Assembly: GCA_005784505.1 (NCBI GenBank)
Contig: VCAZ01000092.1
Coordinates: 1,201,928-1,265,927 of the forward strand
DNA: 64,000 nucleotides
From: Bagarius yarrelli
Taxonomy: Eukaryota; Chordata; Actinopteri; Siluriformes; Sisoridae
Direction of reading: 5' to 3'
This document shows, piece after piece, positions 1-11,448 of this stretch (position 1 is its first letter; each line of letters starts with the position of its first letter). The position numbers and the translations under genes are program-made. A model generated the notes under the pieces. The model was given only the letters and a program-made list of their open reading frames with translations. It was not told the DNA's origin and did not search any database.

Positions 1-2385
1 CAGCGCTAACCTTTCGAGGCATGTATTCCACAAGACCTCTAGGTGTGCTACGTGGGTGGTGAGTCCAGTAAGGTTGGGGCTCCATGGATCAAACTTGTTT
101 CTCCAGCACATACAACAGACACTCGATCTGAAAGATCTGAAAATCTGAAAATTTGAATGGCAACAAAACACCTCAAACTTTTTATATCATGTTTCCTAAA
201 TCATACCTGAACATGTTAATTATGATTTCGGCCTAAAATTATTTAAACTTTTCGTACTTTAAGCATACACACAAAACACAGTATCATTAAAGACTGATTG
301 ATGTATTCTTTATTCCAAATAAATCTGTTTGTCTATAACTTTAACATCAGCTGGTCATTCATAGCAGACCCTCATCCCTACACTTAAAATTTTGTCCTCC
401 TGATATACAACCCAAATGACGTCTCCACTTCAGTAGAGGTACTTATAATAACAACAATATAATCATATTAATATTCATGACCATCGTTTTGATAAAGCAT
501 TGCACAGCAGTAGAAATTTGAAAAAAAAAAAAAAAAGAACAAAGAGTAGAGAAATTTAAAACATAGTATGGTTCAATTCCCCTTTGGATCTTTTAGGAAT
601 GTATGAATTTTCTGTATTATCCTTAACCTGCCATTTAATATTAAAAATTAATTTTAGAATGACAGGGGAATGTTGTTTAAAATGCCACCATCTGTCAGTA
701 GAAAGATGTGAAAACCAGCTGACCAGCTTTAAATATTACATCCATTATGTTTCTTGCTTGTACCACATGGCACATATACTCAATCACTGCATATACCTAA
801 AATCCCTGGCCATTTTCTCAGATAGATCCACTTTATGAGTTACTTTGTGAGTATACAATTATACTATCACAATATATACCAACAAACCATGTTTTATGTC
901 GGTGAATGTTGCACCTTTTAATTGATTGACAAATAGATAGAGCCTGACGGAGTGTGGACTATTTACTGTATATATTTATAATGTCTCCTGTATGGTAGCT
1001 GGTCATTTGAATCTCCAAAGGCCTGAATACACTAAGATGTCTTATTTCCCACTTATTCTAGTAGGATTATGTGAGCACTTTATTCCATGTCCTACACAGC
1101 AGTAATTAATTCCATGATCATCTGCACTACCGTTACCTTTAAAATAAGGTTTAGATTCTACTAGGAATTTCCAGTATAAACATTTTCTTTCTCATTACCG
1201 ATGGTTAGAGGTTAAAAGGGTCAGTCAGCTCATAACAACTCATATAAATCAACAGTGGAATTTAGAATTAGAAAAAAGGCCTTCACATAATAGATCACAT
1301 ATAGTCAAATGTAAGAATGAAAGGTTACTGAATTAAAAAAAAAGTACCAGTACTATTAATTTTACATACAAATTTGGCAAAATCAGCTTAACCTGCATTC
1401 ATGATTTCCTACAAAAAAAGAAAAAAAAAGCAGTTCTATTCCGCTGAGGTCCGAGTACAAGAGTGTTTTTGGGTGCAATGTAAACTTTAACAAAAAACAA
1501 CAACAAATAACTTAATTGTCTAGCCCCTCAACCTGAACCAACAAATGTACTGGCTCAACTGTACTGATGAACAGTATCAGTGTTTACTTCAGTGGTGGGC
1601 AATATTGCTCCTGAAAGGACACTGACTCTCCAGGACCAAGATTGCCCACCTTTACATCCTTCTAAAACTGAAGTGTTAACCCTTGTGCATAATCTGGTTG
1701 CAATAATATCAGAGGATTAGCTCATCGTCGTCTCCTGAGTGTATTCAGGCCTTAACATACAATTTATAATAATAAAGTTCCATTTATAAAATACCCATAG
1801 TTCTTTAACTTTTTATTTTCAACCTGGCCGAAAGTAAGCTTGGGGAATTAAACAAGATTGAAATAAAACAACAACGTTGATAATAATTATAAACCTAGTA
1901 AAGAAAACAACCGTGAGAATGGATCAGTCTATTTGAAGTGTCTGTTCGTGTTTTTTTAAAGATTGTTGTACATTTAACATAGAATAAACATCTTTTTTAA
2001 TGGTGTGTGTGAGTGTGTGTGCTCTCATTTAGGAGAAGCCAGACAGTTCAGCTCGAGGGAATCTTTGTGCCAGGGAGCTGCAGTTCAAGGGGAGATGATG
2101 TATTTCTGAATTACTCATTCATCCACAGTGTGCAATGTCACTGCAGTAAGAAAAATCATCTTGTTTCTCTTTATGTGATAGGTCTATAGTGATCTCCATA
2201 CATCTAAAATAGCAATTCCAGACATGACAAAACACAGAGGAGGAAGTGAGAGGACCAGACTAATGAAAACATTTGAGTCCCTCTTCTACATTTTGTCATA
2301 TTGATTCACCTTTCAGAACAGTATGCCCCCAATCTGTCTGTTCCTGATCTCCTCCGTCTGTCCAAGTCTTTCTCCTTTTTCTCTC
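1..2385 (-). other. grik5 3' UTR and downstream flank
   Basis: No coding sequence is visible. On the minus strand, candidate AATAAA polyadenylation signals lie at 1812-1817 and 309-314, giving 3' UTRs of about 0.6 or 2.1 kb. Neither can be chosen without transcripts. A short hAT-like fragment sits at about 1590-1654; the rest is AT-rich with no recognised element. Confidence 0.35.
1590..1654. mobile_element. hAT-like miniature element fragment
   Basis: An inverted pair, GTGGTGGGCAAT near 1592 and ATTGCCCACC near 1641, brackets about 40 bp containing CTCCAGGACCAAG. The arrangement resembles the small palindromic hAT-type repeat at 43045, but the target-site duplication is not clear. Confidence 0.4.
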
Positions 2386-2991
2386 TCAGTCCTGGCCTCC
2401 CATTAGTTCTGTATTTGTAGTGCTCTGGGGCGGTGGTAGTGTACAGGCTCTCGGAGGAGGAGAGTGTCCTCTTCGTCGTGGGCTAGGCCCGCCACCCCCC
2501 TCGCTGTCTGTGTTAGAGGAGGAGCGTGGTGGGGGCGGAGCTAGGCGAGGCAACGGCGCCGATGAAGGAGGGATGCGGGAGCACGAGGTTGTACGTAAGC
2601 TTTGTATACGACGGCACTCCTGACAAATTCGTACATGAGTGCAGCCTCGTGGCAGAGGCACAGTCACTGCAGGGGGACCCAGAGGCCCTGCTGGTGTACT
2701 CTTGGCCCCCAGAGGCTCCTCTAAGAGACGCTGAGGTCCAGGGCCAAGCTCAGAGGGGCCTCCTGTAACTCCAGAGCCTCCTGTTAAGGGCCCAGCTCCA
2801 CTGTAGAGCTTGCCATTGCTGAGGCGCATCTCTCTGACCAAGCGCAGGGGACGCGAGGCCCCCAGGCTGAGGCGGGCCGGGTGGCGAAGAGCTAAAGAGC
2901 TTGATAGGGGTCTACGTCGGCGTAATCGGGAGCTCTTCTTACATGACACAGCATTTCGAAACTCGCTTAACATCTCCTGACACACAGACAC
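2386..2991 (-). CDS. grik5: grik5 coding exon 19 (cytoplasmic tail and stop)
   Basis: Residues 852-1052 and a TGA stop. It begins VSVCQEMLSEFRNAVSCKKS. A basic cluster RLRRRRP (873-879) matches the arginine-type ER-retention signal known in mammalian KA2. The conserved REMRLSNGKLYSG and GCTHVRICQECRRIQSLR follow. The rest is Pro/Ser/Gly-rich and about 58 residues longer than I recall for human. The acceptor is TCACAG. Confidence 0.95.
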   Translation of the reverse strand: MSVCQEMLSEFRNAVSCKKSSRLRRRRPLSSSLALRHPARLSLGASRPLRLVREMRLSNGKLYSGAGPLTGGSGVTGGPSELGPGPQRLLEEPLGAKSTPAGPLGPPAVTVPLPRGCTHVRICQECRRIQSLRTTSCSRIPPSSAPLPRLAPPPPRSSSNTDSEGGGGPSPRRRGHSPPPRACTLPPPQSTTNTELMGGQD

Positions 2992-5900
2992 CTGTGAATG
3001 AAAGAATAGCAAGAAAGCAATGCACACAAGTTAAAAATAGTCTATTCAATAATCAACCTCAATACAAAAAATTACGTTTATTCACTTAGATACAAATCAT
3101 TTTTTGAAAAAACTCAAGATGTGTTTTACTGTTCATCTACAGGTTAAGCACATTATTTTAAAAGCTATGGGAGGTAGCACAGTCGCACAGTAGCACAGTT
3201 GGACTATTAACCAAAAGATTGTGGGTTTGATTCCAAGTACTACCTTGTTATCACTTGGCCCCTGAGCAAGGCCCCTAAGCCGCACTTCCTTAGTGGTATA
3301 AGCAAGATAAATGTAAGTCGCTCTGGATGAGGGTGTTTGCCTTTATGATGATATGGTGTATGCCTTTTTTTTATATTTAATGTGACATTTCATTTAAACA
3401 TTTAAATTTTAAGAAAGCAGCGCAAGAGTTATTTTGATAGATTTATTTGAATTAAATTAAAATTACATAAAAAGCAACTATCCATACAACAAACAAATAG
3501 AAAGGCATTAAAATTATGTGTAAAGTTCTTTTCTATTATCACATTATAATTTTTATATTTTTTTCAGGTACCTAAAGATTTCTTTCCTATAAAAGATCAT
3601 TCTTCTGGGCACCCTTATGGTTTTTTTTCTGTAAGATTTTCTTTGCAACTTTGCATTTAAAATGCAATTAGCATCATATGTGCAGAGATAACTGTAACAG
3701 TCTTCTATCAGGGAGAAATTATCCTGAATTACCAGAACTATACTTCATTAACTGACACATACACACACACACACACACATTTAATACAAATCTACGTTAA
3801 CAGCACCATGTAAACACAAAAAACATTCTGCTTTAAAGCTGTTTTGCACAACAATCTTGCTGCTATCATGTATTTGCACAAATAGTACTTTAACTGCACA
3901 ACATTGGATGTTTTGTTTTGTATTGTCTATTTTGCACCGTCTGGAGTAATGTTTGTTTTGTCTATTTGCACTGTTTGTCTTGTACTGTTTGCACCAGGTT
4001 GCACACATATTGCTGACACAATTTATTCCCTAGTCTTCAGTTCTGTGTTGTTCTTCTTTTAAGTAGCTCTTTGTTGTTTTGTGTAATTCTCTTGTTTTAT
4101 GTAGCACAATAGTCCCGGAGAAACATTTCATTCAACGTTTCATTTTACTATCTACTGCATCTGCTCTACATGGCTGAAATGACAATAAAGCTTCCTAATA
4201 CTTGATATGGTACCTCATCTGTTTCGGCAGAGCGCCGTGTGGACCACACAAACTCCATCACTGCTACAAACACAGCGATGATCAATCCACAGATCAATAC
4301 CACAAAGATTCCTCCAATATTCTCCATTCCCAGACCTGCAAAACAAAAAGATTTACAAGCCTACCAACATACCTTACACACAACAGGAAGCCCAACAAAA
4401 ATATACAGACAGGGTTTATTTAAATTAACCTACCAACATGCACATTATTTATCCCTGTTTAGGTCTCCTCAACCGAGACCTGAACTAATTATAGAGTAAC
4501 ATAACGACAGTAAGTACAGATCATACCTTTTGCTCTGTGGTCCTCCTCTTTGGGACACTGCCCTCCCTCCCACCACCTGCGCTTCAAAATCTCCAGCCGG
4601 TTATTCTCCTGTAGCTGCAGAACAGCCAGACTAATCTCATCCCTGAAGGGAGAGCCTGAAATAAAAATAGAAGAGTGTGTGATTGAGTGAGAGCAATGAC
4701 AATATGACATACAAAACACATTTTTGTTTGTTTCTGTTGATGAATATGGGAATAGTAGACCAGCTTTCTTACAGTTGCACAGAGAAGCAATATTGTCTTT
4801 GGTACAAGGTAAAATTTATCTGGTGGCTGTGTGGTTGTGGAGCAGATGTCTGAGTAGAATCAGTGAAAGGCTTTATTAAAGACAATAATCCAGACACGGG
4901 TCAATAAACAGTCACATATAAACCAGGTAAACGAATCCAAAACACTAAGCAGAAAACTTTATCCAATAACAGAGCAGAGTTCAGCAAAACATACAGACAT
5001 ACAGATTAACCTTGAACATAGGAATGCTTGGTATGTTGACTAGCAAACAATACTTCGCAATGTGTTCATGGTTCACAGAAAGTACTAGCAGAAGTGGTTG
5101 GTACTCATACGCTCTGGTGGTGGGAGGCCGGAATTGTTACAGTGGTTGTGAATTTTTAAAAATATAAATATTAAAATCATTGTTCTTCTGTTTCTTTTTC
5201 TAACTAAAGGGTTTAAGAGATAGACCAGTAATTCTTTAAGCCAAACACTCTTCAGCCCCACAAAAACATATATCACAAATACACATACAAGACATACAAG
5301 AAGTTCATGGCCCATGGATTCCAGAAACAGGGCTGTTTTTTTAACCTATCATTGGTATTTTCCTGGTTATTATGCACTGTAAACTTAGGCTAGTTTATGA
5401 AGCTAACAACAAGCAAGGCAGTCAGGCAGAAGGCAACAAGAATAGCTAAAGTGGACGATGAGACAGGGGGAGTCAGCGATGTAAACATAACCCTAACCCT
5501 ATGAGGAAGATGTTCAAAATTGTAAGATTCCTGATAAATGCGCTGCAGGTATTTGAGAAAGCACATACAGGTAAATTAATGTTACATGCTTTATTGTTAT
5601 CTCTTTCCTGCAGTGCAATGCTTTTAGTTATAATAGTCTATTCATATGGGTGCACATTTTGCTATCACATTAACTATAGTGCAGCACTAAGTTAATAGGT
5701 GAACGTTAGTCAACTTATTAACTAGATATATTTGTAAGGTTAGCCAGCTCTCATTTTCATCGGAAAATAAATTAATTTAATTTACCATCATTTCACCATC
5801 AGAAGATCATAATCTTTATTACCTTTGGGTGCATAAAAGTTGATTAAATATTTACTTACATGTACATGTCAGAGCCCATACTTATTTACTTTAACGTGAG

Positions 5901-8900
5901 TAAAGTAAATAGTCAGTACTTCAACTTCTACCAGAGTCATTTTAAACATAGGTATATGTACTTCTACATGTGTGTACTTTTGCCATCTCTGCTAAGTATT
6001 GTTAATAGCAAACTGCAGTTATGGTTATTTATATAATAGAATAATGTCAGATGGAATATATGATGTTTGATAGATAAAGACTCATCTAAAAGGCATTTTG
6101 TTACTGTGGGGAAAAAAGGAAAATCCACTGGTGACAAAGTTCTTTGCGGATGGAGTACGAAATTTTTGTTTGTGTTTTTTTGTATTGTTCATCAAGTGTA
6201 TGGGGGCATTGTGGGATGGGACAAATGTGCCAAGGCAAGGCCAAGTTTTCTGGTGGCTCAAAACACCTGGTCAGGGCCAAACACTGTGCAGCCGTGCAAG
6301 CTGATCTGCTGTGTGATCTGAGACCAGAAACACCTGGGTTCAAGCCCCACCACCGGCAAGCCAACCGCTGTTGGGTCCTTGAGCAAGACCCTTAAACCCT
6401 TCCTGCTCCAGCTGACCCTGCGCTCTGACCACCTGACGCTACCTTACGCTATGCCCTGACAAAACCCACTTACTAACATTATCATTGGGTCTCAAGGATG
6501 CACGGTAAAAACACCTGCATTTCAATGCTTGGCTTCTTGTACATTGTATACCTGACAACTTAGTAAGTTGAATATTATACGAGCGCTAAATTATATTCCA
6601 TGCATTTTATTGGCTTATTTTTCTGTATTAACAATGACAATACTGTATTATTATATATATTATTTCCAGTATGGCTTGTTATGGCTTGAGTTGATACTTT
6701 GGCAATACTGGAGCCACGTATTAAAAAGACGACCATGATTTCTATGAACCAGAGACTGGACATTTTATAAGATATGAACACATATACACATACAAACTAA
6801 GAAAAAGCATGTGCTGGGAATTATCATGCAACCGGCTATAGCAGTGGTTCGCCGTTCTAGATTTTGGCTTTCGCTTGTACGGTGGGTCGGAATTGTTTGC
6901 TTGGTACAAACACAAACACCACAAAAAAGTAAGTTTTTGAATTTTTTAAGATGGACGAAAGTTTGAAGACAGTGTGTATTTATTTATTATTTATTTATTT
7001 GCTGTTCTGATACTTTTGGTTAAACCTTTTTCCCCCCAAACATGTAATCACATTAGAGATGTCCAATATAAGGTATATAAATAATACGCACTGGAATAAA
7101 TCCTACAAACTTGTGCTTATTTAACATTTCCCAAGTTTTTTCTTTCTCTTACCCAGAGGCATGCCAATGCCATAGCCCTTGGTGTCCAGCAGGCCCCCGA
7201 TCTGTGTGAGATTGCAGTTGAGACTGCGGTGGTACTCGTTCATGGTGCTCTCCAGAAGGAAGGCATATTTTGAGTTCAGGACACGGGCGATGCCTTCCTC
7301 CGTGCTCTTCACAAACACACTGGGCTGCTTGGAGTACATGTAGTTCCACATGCGCTGGTATGTCTGGTAACGCGAGTTCTGAAAAAGGAAACAGAGATAA
7401 AAAGTAAACTGAGGCAGTTGTTTGCCCTTGATACAGTTCCAGGAAATCGGCACTTTCTGAAAAAAATCTCCTAGCTGGTTGATACATGATACGTGAGAAT
7501 GATACTTTTTAAAAACACAGCTTTTTGCTTGTCCTTGTGAAGAGAAAAGGAGAAATGAGGAGGGAAGTTGTACACACACTGGGAATTATTTGTCAATCTT
7601 TTATTAACCTTGTGTGAAACTGTTTTCACAGGCTTGCCATCAGATTTACTAAAGTGTTAAACACTGTGATTTTCTTCATGTCACTGTTAATGCTTTCATA
7701 GCTCACATGCTGTGGATTGACTTAAACTGATTAAAAACAGAGAGACAACGAAATTAAAAATAAAGATTTTTTTGTAGTTATGGCATTTGAGCATAAAGAT
7801 AGTGTGCCTTTTTTGTCTTATTTAAAAAGCTAGTTTTTTCCTAGGGTTATATACTTAATACTTATTTATTAGATTTGATTTGAATTGCATTCTTTTAATT
7901 GTTTTTATTATTATTATTTACTGAGTTTAAGACACTGTTCAGTAGATCTGGGCAATATGGCAAAAATGTAATTTCAATCATTTTTCCCCATACTGATCGA
8001 TAACAATATATATTTCGATAGATAAATTGTTAATGCTGCCAGCGTCAAAAGAATATTCCAACAATGACTGAAGCTTTAAAAATTAGAGGGTTCATTAGGT
8101 CAGTTTTAATGTTTAGTTTATTAACAAAACCAAATTTTGACAACTTACTAAATCAAACATAATACAATATTACCAACTGTGTTAAAAGCTGTCCTTTGGG
8201 TGTAATGAATTAATACTATTAATTTTAAAACAGCATCTAAGAGCAATGTTTGAAGAGCATGTCACACATGAGTCAAGTGCAGTGGCCATTTTTGTTTGTT
8301 TTGTGTTAGTACAGACGTCATGACTTTCTGCTTCATTCGTAAATGTTTACTGACATATAAATATGTCTGGACTTCTAATTGATTTGATCTTTTACTAAGC
8401 AACTGCATGGTTTTTCTTGAAACTTTATGGATAAATAGCTTTATAGGTGAGTGGTTTTTTTTATTTACAGCTTTGTGAATTAATATTTGTTTGTTTGTTG
8501 ACGGTCTGACATTGATTGTACCTGGTGTTTATAGAGTCCTAAAATGGTTCGTGTCATTTAGTCAAAAGAATATCAACTTTCCAAATATGTGTAAAATGTT
8601 TAGCTTTCTTTCTTTTTAAGTGCTTTGAGATATTTATCTTCCTGGTATTTTGCACTTTTATCTAAAGCAACTTACATTTAAAAAGAAACAAAACTAATTT
8701 ATTTAACTAAGCAATTTTAGACCTTGCTCAGGTGCCCAACAGTGGTAATTTGGTGGTGCTCGGAATCAAACCCACGATCTTCCAGTTAGTAGTTCAACAC
8801 CTTAACCACTTAATCACTTTACAAAGATTTCACTCATGGAACGTGGTGGAACCTTAACTAATTTTAAACCATGTCGACTAAAAATTTTAAACCATGTCGA

Positions 8901-11384
8901 TTTCACTCATGGAACGATGGAACCTTAACTAATTTTAAACCATGTCGACTAAAAATGTTCGAAGCTTATCATCATTAAAAAACATGAAGTTTATCACAAT
9001 TTGATATATCATTTGTCAGCTCAGATCTATGGTTCAGTGTCTGTTTTGTCTGTTTGATTATATCATTTAATTATACATTTGTAAAGCCAATTAAATTGTT
9101 TTTGATTGTTAATTAATTGTTTGTGAGCTCAAAAGATTTTTATTAATAGTGATTTTCCGACTCTTGTGAATAAATTGAGTGAATTCATTCATATGCACTG
9201 TCATCATTCACGCTGGTGTTAAGAATATATTGAAAAGTCAATTAATTTCCAGTTTGTTTATGTGTGTGTTGGCTGAAGTAATCATTGAACAGATGTTCAC
9301 TGTTTAAAATTTGATGTAATTTGGCTGCTCAAAAGGAAATAAAAAGTTTCTTTATCAAAATGCCAAGCATCAAATAGCAGTATAGTTTAGACTTAAACTA
9401 CAACCAGTCATCGAATTGCAAATATATTATATCAAAATATACAACCGAATTTCAGAAACGTTTTTTTATATTTGACTAAAATAAAAACTAAAAGACTTTT
9501 AAACACATGGGGCAATATTTTATTTACAATAGAACATAAATAACAAATGTGTAAACTGAGAAATTTTAAATTGAAACTTTTATCCACTAAATGAGCTCAT
9601 TTCAAATTTGATGCCTGCTACAGGTCTCAAAAAAATTGGAGCGGGACAACGAAGAGTTGAAAAAGCAATTTTGAAAAGATTCAGCTGGGAAAGCATTTAC
9701 ATGCTAATTAGGTTAATTGATATTAGCTCTGTAACATGATCAGCTATGAAAGGTGTGTTAAAGAGGCAAAGTCTCTCACTAGTAAAGATTAAATCTTTGT
9801 GTGTAAGAGACAAGGCAGAAGACCTTTGTTGGATTTTCCGTGGTCTTCGGGCCCTCAGACGCCACTGCGTTTCTCATCTGCATGTTTCTGTGATTGAGAT
9901 TACTAAATAAGCCCAGGAATACTTTCAGAAACCACTGTCAGTAAACACAATTTGCCGTGCCATCTGCAGATACCAACTGAAGCTCTATCATGCAAAAAGG
10001 AAGCCATATGTAAACATGGTCCAGAAGTGCCATCATGTCCTGTGGGCCAAGTCCTATTTAAAATAGACTGATTTAAAGTGGAAAAGTGTTCTAAGGTCAG
10101 ACGATTCCAAATTTGATATTGTTGTTGGAAATTACGGACACCGTGTCCTCCAGGCTAAAGAGGAGGGAGAACTTTTCAGCTTTTACAGAATTCAGGTTGT
10201 ATACAAATATAGAAATCACGGTATGATACACAACGAAAGTCAACAACACAAACACTAACAGAATATCGAGGTCTTACATGATCCAGCTAACACCGAGCCA
10301 AGAATGACACAGATGACAAACAAAATACAACACTCTTTCCAACACTAGTTTATGCCAATTCAAACAAAAACATGGTTTAAATGCTTGTATGCATTTAAAC
10401 AAGTGTAAGAGACCTTGTATATAGTACGTACCATGAAGAAGGTCATAGTACTCCCACCATGTATAGTGCCATACTGAATGTTGGTTTGGTCTGCCAGGTC
10501 ATCAGGTGACTCAATGGGGACCTCCATCCTCTGAACCGTCAGAAATGCAGCAAGGTTAGCAGTATATGAGGAGATGATGATAAGGGTGAATGCCCACCTG
10601 TGTGAAAAACAAAAGGCATGCATAGAGAAGTGTGTGAATATAAAGTAAAAAAAACATGTTTTGACCTTTATTATACCTATCGTAAATACAATAAAAGAAA
10701 TTAATAATAGTTAACCCCCAAACAACACACACAAACACAGACTAACCAGACACCGCTAACACAGCGTGTAGACAAAGCTTTGGGCATGATTTCTGAGCCC
10801 TGCTGCATGAAGCCTCCTACTGGAAACCACAGGCTGTTCCCGAGTGTGTACTGGTTCTCCAACAGGTCCCGGCGTTCCCGCAAGCACGGGTGAGGGTTAT
10901 ACCACTCATACGGGCTTAACCTAGGTTGTGCACAGACAAACACACAGATCATAACCTAGACATGACTGTACCACATCTAGACAGACTGTCTGAGGCATAC
11001 AGTAGCAGCTGGGCAAGTGTGTATGTTAAATTCCGTAGCATATGTACAGTTCTGATGTTAGATATAGCAATGCTTATCTCTGAGACATGCCACTCAAACA
11101 GAGCAGTCATAACTGGCGGTTACAAAACACAAACTATGTACAACTATTTATGATATCGGGTAAGTGTGAGCAAATGTTGGTGTTTGTAGGTATGTGCCTG
11201 TGTGTTAGATACCTAGCAGCAAGAAAAAGTACACAGCTGACTGCTAGGTAGGCCAACAGCATGAAAAGCCAAACAGCTGGAGAGAAAGGATCTAGGAATG
11301 AGAAATAGCCCGGCTTTCGACCCTAAAAAAAGGGAAACAAAAATGAAATTAACATTAAATATACTGTACATATTATATTATATA

Positions 11385-11448
<64 letters not shown>

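Larger units (their letters stand above)
7944..9031. mobile_element. Interrupted hAT-like non-autonomous element, grik5 intron 15
   Basis: The left end is GATCTGGGCAATATGG, resembling the common fish AGGGCTGGGCGATATGG terminus. The right end gives CATAGATCTGAGC on the opposite strand. A 7-bp direct repeat GTTCAGT flanks it (7937-7943 and 9032-9038). Inside are a family B SINE and a 73-bp tandem duplication. There is no transposase. Confidence 0.55.

Noticed and set aside
2420..2768. Plus-strand frames opposite grik5 exon 19
   Set aside because: They are antisense shadows of the GC-rich cytoplasmic-tail exon.
6067..6395. Several overlapping frames on both strands
   Set aside because: They cross a SINE (family C) and carry no conserved motif.
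7121..7579. A 152-residue frame as a stand-alone gene
   Set aside because: It is grik5 exon 16 read through into both flanking introns; GT..AG sites trim it to 7153-7378.
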